DNA of 64,000 bases. It comes from Rotaria macrura (lineage: Eukaryota > Rotifera > Eurotatoria > Philodinida > Philodinidae). The stretch covers positions 1 to 64,000 of the forward strand of contig OENT01000863.1 of assembly GCA_900239685.1 (NCBI GenBank), in the 5' to 3' direction. Position 1 is the stretch's first letter. Each line of letters starts with the position of its first letter. Of the stretch, positions 11,730 through 26,700 are shown piece after piece. The notes beneath the pieces were generated by a model, which made no database searches, was not told the DNA's origin, and saw nothing but the letters and a program-made list of their open reading frames with translations. Both the position numbers and the translations under genes were made by a program.

Positions 11730-14700
11730 CTTGTTTAAGTCGTTCAATCTCATTTTCATAATCGTTGGATTTCTGTACGAATTCCTAGAAAATATAAATC
11801 ATTCAATTATAAAAATAATCTTCAACAATATAATACTTGTTGAACTTTTTCAAGCTCTTCGATGGCTTTTTGTCCATTCATATTCAATTGATTAACATTA
11901 TCAATACCTGATTGAATTAATGTTTGCTTTACTAAAACAAAACAAAAAAGGATAATAAAAATATGCTCGATTATGCAAGAAAATAAATTCTTAGAAATTA
12001 TTTCACGTCATACATTCTAATTCATTATTAGCTGCATCAAGTTTAACTTTAAGCATTTTCAATTCTTTTTCATAATCACCAAGTTGCTGTTCAAAATCTA
12101 TAGGAAAAATAAGTAGAAATTCAAATAATTCATATTTATGATTTATATGTGCGAACCAGTCTTCTGATTTGTATTCGAATTTAATTTTGTTTCAATTTCA
12201 TTAAGCTAAATAATATAAAAGTAACAAAGAAAGCCCAAACACGAGTCTAAATTTTCTTCCTTACTTGTCGTTGCAACTGTTCAGCCTTTTCTTTTTCTGC
12301 AATAAGTTTCGTTCGTACTTCAGCATGATTTCCTTTCTCATATTGTAAATTTTGTGTTGCTTCATCTAAACGTGATTGATATGAACGTTCCAGTAATTCT
12401 TTGTCACGTTCGTATTGTTCAATTCTTTGACTTAATTCATCATTTTGTGCCGTTAAATCATTTAATTTAGCTTCGAACATAGCTTTCGTTTTCTCTTTTG
12501 TAAATTCAGCTAGATTCTATTGAGATTAATTTACAATTAGAATTAGAATTTATGATTCATCGATTTTATTTACTTGAAGTTTTTCAATTACTGGTTGAAT
12601 TTGTTCGTTTTTCAATATTTCACTTTTTAATAACATGCATTCATTTTCAATTTGTTCATTTTTTATTGAATCAAATTTACGTTCATTTTCCAATGTATTC
12701 AAACGAGATTCCAATGAAACTTTTTCATCTTTTAATTGACGTAATTCCTAAAGAGAGTATATAAAAGTAGAATCATAAATGGTGAGTACATAGGGTGACA
12801 AGTACGAAACGAATCAATGAGGAAAAAAAAGAAATGAAAGATTTTCAATTGATAACTATCGAACGTATGGATTTCTACTTGTCAATATGAGACTACTTAT
12901 TTTTCTCAACTGACAATTCTTTGATGAATATTTAAAATCAACATAATCGATAGTCTAGGGATGAAATTCGCCTGCATAGTGAATTCGTAATTCGCATTGT
13001 TGGAATAGTTTATACTTTTTTTTATTAAATCATTTAAAAGAAAGGCGTGTCGTGATAGCGAAGGGGTAAGCCAGTCTCTCCAATCCTGAAATCATTTCGG
13101 ATCTCTCCATCGGAGTTCAAGTGAATTTTCTTGCATTCTAATTGCCTCAAAACTTGATAGACTCCCTCTAAATTTGGACCACTTCATGACTCTCTTGTTT
13201 AAATAAATTTGTCAATGAATTTTTTTGATGAAAAGAAAATGATTTATAAACAACGTGAACGAACGATGAAAAAAAAAAGGACCAGTTTTATTTCGTTCAT
13301 TTTTTCCTATATATTATCATGTTACTTCTATTGTTTAAATTAAATAAAGTACTGCGCGGGCTCATTTCTTATTTAGGACTCAAATCTGTACTAATTATCG
13401 GGCTCAGGAAAATGCTCATATCAAAATCCATCGGCAGAAAAAACTATCTTCGAACAATGTCGTAGATCACAAGATAGTTATCAATATGTTTCATTCTTTT
13501 AACTTGTATATGAACATACAGTTAAAACATTGAAATATTGTTGTTCTTGTTTATTTCGTATTTGAATCAACATGCTGTGTCTCTCTTGCCAACCATTGAT
13601 TTCAGTTCTAAGAGAAGCAATTGTTAATCTATTTGTTGCTTGGTCATCATTAAGTAGATTTAACTAAACGAATATATGTATTGTTTCAGTAAAATAAAAA
13701 CAGTTGATCTCAAGTACTTTTCCATTAGTTTGTTCAACTTCTGTACGTGCTGTTAAAAGTTCATATTGTATCGAACGAATCTTTTCGTTTGACGTTCTAG
13801 AGAGAAATAAAATCAAACGTTATGTTCTCTTATTATTCAAGCAAACAAAAACAAAACCGATACTTGATAAGATCATCTTTTTCGCTGACTATTTGTGCAT
13901 TTTTCTTTGTAAGTGTATCAATTTTTTCTTGTAAACGTGTAACTTGATCACGTAAATTTCCTATTTGATGAACATCGACCGATGGATTTGTTGATGGAGT
14001 CTATAGGAAAATACGTGTCATTGAATATAAAATCTCAAGAATTTTATACATACCGATTGTGACGATGATGAACGTGCGACTAGTAAACGAAGAAAATCTC
14101 GTTCTTGAATTAATGATGTCATCTGTGGGAAAAAAAAGAAAAGAATATCATTGGCAACAAATCATGCATTGTCTATTTAAAACAATCAATAAAAAAGACA
14201 ATGACTACCTGTGTTTCTAATGAATCTAATTGATTTTTAGCTTCTTTCAATTTTGCTTGTTGTTGTTGATGCTCTTTTTTGAGTTCATCGAATCTTGTTC
14301 GATTTAAATCTTCATCGTCAGTACTATGCTGTGCTCGCATTTCACGTACTAATTTATCAAGTTTTTGATTTACATGTTGAAGTTCAACAACATTACTAAT
14401 AATAGAAGAAATAAAAATTGAATTTATGAGAAAATAAATAATAAAAGAACATATCCGTACCGAAACGTTAATGGTACTTGTTGATTTGGATCATATTCTG
14501 GTGATGTTTCACGTTCGGCTGGACGTTTACCTGTACGTAATTCTTCGATTTCCGATAGAAGAACTTGAATCTAGACAAGATAGTTAGAAAAGATTAGAAA
14601 TGTAAATCATAGAGTTGATTCGTAGTTAAATATGTATGTTCATCATGAATTCGACTAAACTCAAGCGATTTACATTGATGATAATAAGAATTTTAGCTTA

Positions 14701-17700
14701 TATCATCGTAAATACAAAAGAAATCAATAGGAAAACTTTATTTTGAGAATAGATTTGCAGTTCAACAAGTTTTCAAAGAATTTTAGTAGAACGGATTATC
14801 TGCCCACGATTGTGATCTGATCATTATACCACGGATTGATTTATTTAATAATCTGATCTCAAGTACTTTTTTAAGAAATAAACTCAACGATACGTCTTTT
14901 CTAGAATTCGAGCAATGAGAGACAATGCCCATACACCGAAGAACACGTTACTATCACCATTTTTTAATGCATGTTACTTTTGTGTAGAGATTTAAAAAAA
15001 TCAAAATTCATTGCCTGCACTTTAAAGAGTACAAACGAATGAAAGAGTACTGATCAATCGTTCATATATTCTTGAAGTATTCATCGTATTCAATCGCATT
15101 ATGATTTCGAATTTTACAATAATATACTACCTTAGCGGCGAGTGATTTATTATCATTAATTAAAATTTGATTTTCACGTTGTATATAACGATAGTTTTCA
15201 ATACTTTCACCAGATAATTGATGTAAGTCTGATAATTCCTTGATAATAAAAGCAAATGAATAATTCGTTACAAAAGGACTATGTATCATTTATTTTTCAT
15301 TTTACTTTTCTTGCTTCGTTCAATTCACTCGTTAATTTACCAATAACTTCAAATGATGCTTCATAATCCTGTTTTTGTCGTCGTAACATAGGTGCTGCTT
15401 CTTTAACCATCTAAATGAAAATAATTATGATTTATCTTGCATCTGAAATTTCTTGATACTAACCGATGATAGTTGTTCGTAACCAAAACGAAAACGTTCT
15501 TTGCCTGTCAATTCTAATACAAGTGCACTTTTCAATTGACGACATTCGGAACAATTCTAATAAGAAGAAATAGTAAGTAAGAACAATGAATATGGATTTT
15601 CATGTGTTTGTTTCTATTTTACTGTTGTCATCGATGGTTGTGCAACTGTTGATGCATCACTTGAACGAATATGACTAAGTGTACCATCAAGAAAATTCGT
15701 TAATTGAGTTAGATCAGCACCTACATATATAGAATCCAAAAGTAAAACAATCGGTTTTAATACTTATCAAGTATGTCTTATTATTCAATCGAATGTTTAC
15801 GATGATTCTCTTGGAGAGTGATGTTATCAAGTTGTTTCACTGTTTGATTAAGATACGACTGATACCGATAGAACGGAGTTAAAATAGATCATCGCATGGC
15901 AAAAACATTAGATAAATAGCATTATGCTAGATTTCCCATAAAACGAAGCCGTCTTCTTGAAGTATAAACTAGGAGTTGATTTCGAGTTTACACAGTAAGT
16001 GCATATTTTAGAGTGTGAGCGTACAATTCGAGTGTTATCGTAGATATTAGTCTTGGGAACATTAAGAACATCTAATGATACATATATGAACACGCACACA
16101 CGCTATACCCCCATCTGAAATTTCTCACCCTCGCTGTATCATTCCGTATTATGTCAGTATCAGAGATAGAAATTTACATTTTCTTCGTGTAACATGTCGT
16201 TCATCGACAATCTGTCCGATTAGCCTGTGAATTACCAGAGAAAATAATCATTTAAAAAACCTTTCATCACTGTCGATTTTATGATAGTTGTTAATTTTAT
16301 ATTTGAACGACCCTCATTGAAATGTTATTAGATTCTTTATGCATAGACTAAACGTTTGTTTTTTTGATTATTGAAGAAAACTTGGCAAAAATCGATTGTC
16401 TCATATCTCTCGAAAGACATAAAAAATAAAAATATACCAGTTTTTTTTCGATTGAAAACGAAATCATTTTTTATAATTTATCGTTCTAGAAAATCTTAAC
16501 CACGTAATTAAATATCTGATGGGTTAACTATTCAATGGCCTCAGTAGTTCGACACGCCCTTATAATCAGTGATTTTTTTCTCTCGCGTATTAATCTATTC
16601 AAGTCTGTATGACACTCTGATTGTTAACGATTAATCCAAGTAAAAAAAAGCCATCATATGAATATTATAGAATTAAAATTGTACAGAGACATGTACTTTT
16701 GAAATGTATTGCATAGACGGAAGATTTACCATTTTCAATCAAATCTACTTTGCACGTTTTGTTACTGATCAAAGTTGTAAAAAAAATATAATCGCGTACC
16801 TTTACTACGAATCGATTCGAGTAATTGAGTTGTATTATCCAATTCATCTTGTAGTCGACGTATTGTTTGTTCTAAATAGTTGTAAAGAAAAAAATAAACC
16901 CTTTTTTCAAATCTTCTCCTTATGTGATGTAGAATTGAATGAAAATATTCACTGTTCAGTATTAAATCTGTTGTTGAAATTCTCTTTCTTTCTTCAATAA
17001 AAGTATTGATACAAAACTATTGTGAACGAAATTCGCAGTTAATTATCTCTAATTTCAAATTCACTCGTCAAGGACTATATTTCAATATTTCCAATTAAAT
17101 ATAAAATCGTTTTGGTTAATTTGACATATCAAAGTAATTATGCATACAGCATAAAAGAACCTGCCCAGGTCGAGAAATCCGACGACAGAAAGTAGTCGGA
17201 ATCCATGCTGGATATTATCGGATTCTTTCAGATTGAGGCCAGAATCCAATGACCCGGAATCCAACAAACATTGGCCAAGGAATGGATCTCGTCGGATCCT
17301 ACTACAGGATCTTCCTGAATCCTTTAAGATTCTTCAACGAAACATAACAGATCCGATCGTAATCAGCATTGGACCCGTCGATATATATCGATACACGGTA
17401 CCCATCGCTAATTTGACAACCATTTTGAACTAAAATGCCATAGGAGAACACTGAGGGACACCGTAAACGACCTTGAATCACGGTAAAAACAGTAAACGGG
17501 GTAGTTCCCGGTCGCATTTCGCCGTAAAACCCGCTCAAAACATAAAAACAACCGAACTAAAAGCCACTAAAATCGTTTTACAAAAAAAGTGCATCAAAAC
17601 GGATTCTGTAATAAACTGCATCACCCACGCGAACCACTGCACTTTTCGAAAACGATATAACACTGTAAGGCGTTGCAAGACCTTTCACTATATTCATCCA

Positions 17701-20700
17701 CTCATTTGGAACGAAAAAACACTAAGTTACGAAAACCATTCAATGCATTTCTCACATCGAGTAATGCAATTTTGGAAAACAACACCATATCGTAAAGCAC
17801 TCACACTAGTTACCCATACCACCATCCACTCAATTCCACCGAATAATAATTAATTTCGATTAGTCACCCACAGTAATGCTTATGAAAGCCTCATCGAAAA
17901 TACGCATAAGTGAAAAAAAATAATAAAACCACTTTTTGACAAGCACAGCCTTTTTCAGTCCAGTTCCATACATATGGAACTTCTCATACAAAAACTGACA
18001 TTGAATTCGGATCCCGCACCTCAATGATCTATTACAATCTTCTACTAGAATCGGGATTGGACTTGAAATATACACTCTAATTATGAAAACGTCAAATTTC
18101 TTTGACAGAGATTCTGACAAATGAGAGCTCGCCCACAAAAAATAATAACGGATTCGGAGTCACAGCCATCGATAACCTATTCATTGCAGACTTTCCTTAG
18201 AATTCTGATCGGTGCTGAATTAATAAATCTAGGTTAGCACGGTGAGAAGTCCAAGGCCAGATCTAATCGGAAGCTATGGGATTCCGTGGTCGGTATTGAT
18301 CGGATTGTGAATGTCTCCGACAGAATGCGATGGTTCAGTTTCGATATGGTTAGATTATATTAGGGGTCGGAATCCGACGAGGGACTTGAAGGAGGCCGAC
18401 TGGATTCCGACGATCGAATCTTGTCGGATCTGTTTTTCGAAAGTTATCAGAAAATGATAATCGGATTTTATCGGACGTTGTAAGTTCTGATCTGATCCGA
18501 CCATAGAAATCCGATTGGATTCAATCGTTGGGATAGGTCGGATTGAGGAAGGGTCCGACAGAATCCGATTGCTCACTTTCGACATGGGTATGTTCGAATA
18601 GGTAAAAAACATATTCAACATGTCATAGCAAACATTTGATAATTTCTATAATTAAGAAAGCCATGAACAAATTTCTCATCTACGCATGCATAGAAATGCT
18701 TTTGCCAATCTTCTTGAAAGAGTCGATATACACTCGAATAGTCGTTTAAATTACGATATAACAAAAAGTTCAATATTTTGAGCAAACTGCGATTAAAATT
18801 AGATCAAAGATCTATTTCTTCTTTTTTGTTAATGTCATGTCTGTTTGTTTTAAATGTATAACGACTGATTGACAAGCGTAGCGTGTTTATGACAGGGTTT
18901 TTTTTATTGTGACACATCTACCCAATCTGTATGACATCGTGCAAAATTAGAATTTTCTGATGAATTTATTCTAGAGAAAAAATTCAAACTATTAAGTATT
19001 CGGGGTAAACGAATGAAGAGTTTTATGTTGATCACGTCGATTCATGGCAATAGTTACATAGTTGATCATATGCATTGCTCATGTGTGATTGTCTATCACA
19101 TGTATGTCGCCGTTTGTTCGTTGAGTTTTATTTTCGTAGTTAGTCTAATAGTTCTTTCATTCATATCATTTCTTAGGCAACACTCTATTTACATAATTAC
19201 TTATCCTTACCTATGTTCTTAATGTTAAATTGATTACTAACGTTTACAGTAATGGAAATATGCTACTTGCCTATTGCCAACGTTAAGGAAGGCTTCTTCA
19301 TACTCGTATGACCTCAATTTTATTTTTCTTGCAATTATTCTATTATCAGAATTCGTTATCATCGATACTTCGTCTTTCAAAATTCAAGAAGAAATCAAAT
19401 TTATGATAATTCTTAAAGAAATACAATTCATGAAATGAATAGTTTACTCTTGTAAATAAACTAGTTCCATATTCATACATGAATCTATGTTTTAGATCAC
19501 TAAATCATTTGATGTACGAGTAGATGCTATAGTAATCAAATATCGTATGATTGCAATTCAATTCGATAAACGACAAGAATGTAACATTTTATTCGAATAA
19601 ACCAAAGAACCTAATTCTCGTGCTCTTTCTTTCACATTAGATGATGTTTAAGAATATTCGATTGATCTTAGTTTATTGTTTTCAGAAATGAATGTATTCA
19701 ATTCGGCTCATATTATTATTACGACAAGGTTGAACAATACAACAACCAAACAACGCAAATAATCAATCTTGTATGAATATATGTTACCAATTTATCAACA
19801 AAATACGTCGTAGAATAAATATTGAAAAATTGTTATTTCTCGCAATAAAACAAAGATAACTATCATCTTTTCTGATCCGCCCACTTCACACATATGATGA
19901 GTAACGATTTTCATTTAATCGAACGATTTCTCTGACAACATTATATGTATGAATTTAATAATTGTAAAAAAATTGTTATCAACTGACATGAAGTCTTGAT
20001 CGCACTCATTGACTTTGCATGTAATATTTTTAAACGATCAACACTCGCTGATTTTATACATAGATGCCATTTAATAGTATTCATTTTGCTATTTTTTACC
20101 GCAATTTAAAAAGTGCACTTTTTTTCATTGCACCTATTAACATCGCGACCATGAGGGTGATACATCAATGTACGAATGTCAGCAAAAACAAAAGAAGGAG
20201 CGTCTAACGACTGAGATTTGGAACTTCTTCCAATTCCTAAAAAAAGCAGCTAAACGACACAAATCCTCCTAGAAACTGAGAACCGAACCTAAAACATCTC
20301 ACAAAACTATGCCAATATCTCGTCGATTTTTTTCTGATGAATAAATCTCAAATGAATATGATGCCAGTTCTCAGCCTCGATAGCTTCTCAGTTCCCCCGG
20401 ATGAATATTGACGGTTTGTACTAGTTACTTTCTAGGTTGCTTGCTAGAGGTATTGTCAGTGATCGATTTCCATAGGACGAACTGAAAAGCTATGAAGACT
20501 GGGGGAACCGACGTCTAATTCGTTTGACATGTATTCATCAGGAGATATTGACAAGGTTTTGTGAAGTGTTTGAGGAACGGTTTTCAGTTCCTCGAGAGAT
20601 TTGTCATTTGTAGTTGGTGTTATTCGGAAGTGAGAGAATTCCCAAGTTTCAATCCTTAGACACTGCTGAAACAAGAATAAAGAACAAAGTCTTCTAACAG

Positions 20701-23700
20701 CAACAATCGTAATAAAATCAAAAAACGTACAGATCACTATTATTAACAATTCATCTTGTTCTTCGTATGTTTATTTTTACTTATGAAAAATAAATATTCT
20801 TCACTATTATTAAAGTTTAATGGCATGTTCTGTGTCTAACGTTATTGGCGATAAAATGAAATGCATTCGTTTCGATCGACAAAATTTTTACAACCTATGG
20901 TTCTTGAAGCATTTCAAATTTACTGTTTAGACAATATTTTGTGTAACGCACACAGTCTGATGAAGTATGAAATAGGCTGAATAAAAAAATCTTCTTATTC
21001 ATAAACATATTGACGTTGAAATACGGCATTACATTTGAGAATGTCTTAGTATTTCTTTGAGAGTAAAACAAAGACGTCAACATGCAAATTGACACGACGA
21101 AAGTTTCTTATGAAAATGATTTAGATTGTATCTGTTGTGAATAGTAACGTATTAGTAGTGTGCACAAATATGTCTTTATCAAGGCTAAATCTTATTAGTA
21201 CAAGAATCGAACACTGCACATATGAAATATAGAGCTCAGTTTCTATGAGCATAGTCACGAAAACGATTGAGTTTTACGTAGTCATATTTTTGGAATATAC
21301 GTTTGACGCCTAAAGAGTCTCAATTGAAAATCGATATTATAGTTGAAAAAATTTCTTCTTTTATTTTCAACTATCAATATATGAATAAACACTGTAGTTG
21401 TTATCAAATATTAATCTTTATCATTCGATTTCAATTAAAATTAATAGTCTGATATTCTTGTGATTTATCTTCAAGTCAATTGAAAAATTCTAATTCCAGC
21501 ATACACGATTCTAATAATAATGAGAAGTTTCTGTTTTCTTTTTAGTGTTTTCTATTCTTAGTGCATATTTCGATCGAACATGAGTTGTACAGGTTACACG
21601 GACGAATGAGCTTCTCATCAAAAAAATTTTCTTATCACTCAATCAGATATCACTGTGTCATCCCACTGCACTATGTACGTCTATTTTTTTACCATTAACC
21701 AGAAAATGCGAATATCTGTCCGTAGATTACTCAGAAGGTTATTTTGGTGACGTCTATTAATTTCTAATCATTTCATATTGACAGGTCTTTTTAAAAAATA
21801 TATTTTTATTAGTATTAGAATTTGTAATAAAATCTCGTTTACATGTTAAATAGTGTAAACATCGACTTTTAAGAAATAAAAAGAATTCATTCTCATAGTT
21901 TTTATATTCAATAGATTACTCAAGTGAAGTTTTTGTTTTACTATTTTTCAAACGCAACGATAATTGTAAAATATAATAAATCGACGCATTCTAAATCTTC
22001 CAAACTGCACTTTATCTTTTTACATATCATATAAATTGTAGATTGAATAAAACCCTCGGAATACCTTTGAAACATGTTTTCAATATCTTATTTAACACCT
22101 ACATTCTCTCACTCTTCACTATTACCTATGCTATTCAATGATTATATTACGCATGAAAACTCTGACGAAATTTCGATACTGTCATTGGTCTATTCTTTTT
22201 CTTATGTTTTAAAATATAGTTCACATTGATGTTGAACCAAACAGTTCCGATTTCTTATCGTATTCACACAGAAGATCGACATTAATGAATTCAAACAAGT
22301 CAAGATGATCTCTAATTAGAAAAAAAAACTAAGTTCATCTTTGATTTCAATTATTTTATTACGATATAATAGAATTTAACTCGTACACAAGGATATGTTG
22401 TTACCGAGCCTATATCGTATGAAAAAATGTTTTCTGTAAGTCATAAAACAATGTTTCATGATTTCTACAAAGAGAATTAACAGAAATCCTTCAACAAAAT
22501 ATCATGTTGAGAACATAAATCAATAACCCACATAGCATTCTATTCAAGCGTAACCAATTAGGAAACGACAAAGGTTCTTACGACACCCAAAAAAATCTCA
22601 TGTAAGTATGAAGCAAAAAAAAAGAAGAAACGTAAGCAAATATTGATGACATGGAAATTAATGAAACGGTTCTTTCGTGAGGGGTGTGCATATTATTATG
22701 TATCAGTTGAATATGAATCATTTTGGACTTGTCATATTATGGGATGTTTTTCGTCATCGATATAATAAAGGTGTCTTTGATGATACAATAAACAGAGTTA
22801 GTTATAGTACTTCATCGAAGAACAAAAAAATCAATAAATAAAGAAGGAAAACATTCACTTAAAATCCTATGTGGCCAATGACTAGAGATAAAAGAATATG
22901 TACGACTCTCATCAATCGATCAATGTACAATTACTTGATACGATCGTCATACATAAAAAAATCGTAGTCTCAATTTAAAATATTGTGATAGATATTAATG
23001 ATTTGTATCGAATATATCTCATTCAGAATTGGATAAGAACTATAATCTAAATGCAAGATGACAACGATAGATACCTCGAAACTTCAAGTACAGTCAATCC
23101 TTGAAAATATTCGCTCGAACCAAGTTTTCTTTTCTCTTGCCCTCGATAGACAGTCTACACATCAGTGAAAAAATAACAACATGCACACTATAGATAAATA
23201 ATGACAGGCATTAATACATCCGCATACGTGTATGCCAATGAAAATGACCAACTAAAACCATGAGAGAGAAACATTTTCTTAATTATAAATATGATAACTA
23301 TCATCGAAATCAATGTCGACTTGCGATTGGATGCTTTCATTTCCCTTTTTTTTTCTACTAGTGCAAATTTTCATGGTCACAAACTGATAACTCATTAAAG
23401 TTAGTTTTCGTTATTCTCAATTGCAGAATGATGCATAGAATTACATGATACTACGAATAAAAACATGTTTTTTTTAAGGTGAAGTTTTTTTTCTTCTTCT
23501 ATGCATGAATAATCATGCCTAAGTAGTCACACTGGCAGGTCTGATATGAGCCTACATATTTCTCTGATATGGCTACAGTTTTATAACCATAAAATAGTCG
23601 AGAAAAAAACCTCGCCTATTTAAACAAGTTGCCTTCTTCATATTAAATAGTTACAAAAATCTAGTCGAAAAAGGTTACACTTCCTTTAATTTTATTATCC

Positions 23701-26700
23701 AAAATGAATTCAGGACCAAGTGGTGGTAATGCCGCTGCCAAAACTGCATTACCAGTTATTGGAGCAATAACATGTGGGGCTATACTCTTGTTTTTACTTG
23801 CTGCTACTATCGTACTTGCTCTTATCCCTGTTTACTTGCCGCAGAAGACAGCAAAATTAAGTTCAAGTAAATACTTCGTTCATGTATTTTTTTTCATGAT
23901 TTAAAATAATATGCTATCATGTACCACCTTAGGTCAAACACAAAGCAGTTCCGCGACAGCATATCTGAATATTGGCAGTGCTAGCGGACGACGAAAACGT
24001 GACAATCCGACAAGTCCATTAGTAAATTGCTCTGGTGGTTCAATAGCATCATCTAGTCTTCCAACAGTTCAACAACAAGTATGTCTTATTGCCTACTTGA
24101 TTTTATTGAAGAATTGAAAGATTCCCGAAACGAATGAGAAATTTTCTGTCTACAGTGAAGTTATTGAGATACCTAATATCGCTCATTTAACTAAATCGAC
24201 ATACTACTGCGTATGAAATATTAATGTAATGTATAGTATCAAAAGTATGTTTATCCTCTTTTTCATCTAACAGTGTTAAAATCACTGTGATTCAATGATT
24301 TCATAAATATTTATATGATTTTCGTTTGGTAAATGAAACACCTACAATTGACTGTGATAAGAATTTCGCTTCTACTCATTCATATGTTTTAATATTAATG
24401 TGTTCATTTTATATTAGTTATTTAACGTGGTCCAAAATGTACCAAACTGCAAGTCATTGCTTGTTCAAAGCACTAGTATTCAAATGGGAACAATTAGCAG
24501 AAAAAGACGATTGTAAGTAATAAAAGTACAATGAAAAGTGAATTTTTTATTCAAAAACTTTCTATTTAGTTCTTTGGAAAAACGTCAATCATCCGTCAAC
24601 TTGTTTTTGGTTATTGTTTATAAAGTTCTATATAGTTCAACCTGTACCTCTTCTAAATGCCAACTGGGATCTGGTAAATTAATACAGAGTGAAATAAATA
24701 ATAATGCAGCAAGCAAAATGTCGTTGCCTAATCTATCGGTACTCAAAAGTGATGGTAGTTCCTGTGGTAGTATGAGTATTCCAATTTATGGTTCTCGAAG
24801 CACACTACCAGGCAAGATGATTTTATTTATAGTGATTCATATTTATTAATCTACTTTATTTATTAGGTCCTAATAATGGAAATCAGGTTGGTGCCGTTGC
24901 TTTCGTATCGGTTACTACAACTACTTCAACAACTACTACGACTACAGCAGCTGGTTAATGTTTTCAGAACTTACCATTTTCGGTTGTCTGTTTATCAAAC
25001 GTTTCGGATAAAGACCGTATATCTCCTTTGATTGTATCTCGTTCTATATAAACACAAATTCTAAATTATTTTACACTAAAATGAAAAATTCTAAACTAAC
25101 CTGAAGTAACTTTAACTAATATTTGACTTTGTTCATCATATTTTTCACTAATCAAAGCGTTTTTTTTTAACAATTCATCTAGTTGATTCTATTCAAATAA
25201 AAATGATTGAAAAAAAAAAGCATCGAAGAATATCTTTGAATTTCTTTGTGTTCTATTGAATGAAAATATACTTTTAATGATTGCATGGTTTTATTCGATG
25301 CTATTTGTTGATTTTCCATTTGACGTTGATTTCGTTGGAGATCAGTTTGAAGCTAAATGAAATGTCAATAGTAAAATCAAACATCCATGCTAAGGTAGTG
25401 ATCTCTGTTTATTTTTTATTTCTATACTTGTTCTACTCGTTGTGTTTTTTCACGTAATTGTCGATCAAGATTAAGTATGGTTTCATTTTTTTCATCAATA
25501 CCCATGTCTAATGAACGTTTCTGTACAACAATAAAATAAAATACACTATTATAGTTCGAAAAAGAAATTCGACGAACTTCTGCTTGTGATTGTCCTTCAC
25601 TGGATTGTAATTGCACGGTTAATTGCATGATTTGTGTTTGTTGGTCAATTGATAACTTTTTACTTTCAATTAATGATTGTTCTAACGATTGTAATTGTTC
25701 ATTATATAATTGTCGTTCTTTATTCCATAATAATTCTAAACTCTGAAAATATGAAATCATTCATAATTGAAAGGCTTCGAAATGTTAACGAAGAAAATTT
25801 TACTTGAAGTTGTGAACTTGTATTTTCAAGTTCTTGTAAACGTGCGATTGTCGTACTATTTGTATCATGTACTTGACGGTTTTCTTCTTCTAAAGATTCA
25901 CGTTGTTCTAGATAGAAAAACAAATGTATTCAATTCAAGTAAACAATTCTTTGAAAAGGAGAAATAGATCATTTTGACTCCAGAATTCGGCATACAGGAA
26001 TGATAACGAAATAACACGGTGTAGAGAAATAGTTGATAATGAAATATTTCTAGTCACTATTGTATATAGTATTATACGAGAATATTTTCTCATGCTGGTA
26101 GTTTATAATATAGGAAATAACGACATAGTTTCTATGTTTTTAAACATAGACTTTTGATATAAGAATTCTGACGAGTATTTAGTAGGAAGACAAGGAAGGA
26201 ATACAGGATCAATATGTTTGAATACATCGTTTGATTCATATTTGTTTTTTCTCGGATAAACAAAAGAATAGATGTTAAAAACATGACCTAGAAAATCTTT
26301 TGATACATAGAAGATTTTCTTCTAATATGATATTAAAATATTTCTGTCTTTCTCGTTGTATTGTGTTCATTCCTAACTGTAACTTTGATAACGAAGTAGA
26401 TACTAGTTTGTAGTTTTTTGTAATTGAAAAAGAATAGATACCAGTATCAATCTATATTTAAAACTCAAAAAATCAAGACATAATCAGTATGGGTAAGTTC
26501 TCAATGAACATTTTCATAGTGGTGCCATAACAAGCTCTCCGATGATATATTGCCTACGAACATACTTATTCGGTAGTGAATATCAAAATCTTTCTATTCA
26601 TGCAAGGTCAATTAATTGAGATGGTTCCGATGCTGAATAACGAATATTTCTTTAATACAAGTGAAATGAGTTAATTAAGGGTTGACCAATTAGAACTGAG

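Larger units (their letters stand above)
16872..23700 (-). other. Large TPR intron 10, repeat-bearing portion
   Basis: Part of the 8.1-kb intron between TPR exons 24975-25043 and 16800-16871. It contains the two TCGGATT-rich repeat blocks (17140-17425 and 18220-18600) and a C-rich block (17430-17860) with an open frame that I regard as chance. One candidate exon lies at about 20459-20666. The rest, notably 18.6-20.1 kb and 20.8-23.6 kb, is AT-rich and shows nothing I can support. Confidence 0.5.

Noticed and set aside
17473..17853. 126-codon open frame
   Set aside because: Starts at a non-ATG codon, has a Thr/His/Lys-rich random composition, and lies in a repeat-derived C-rich block.
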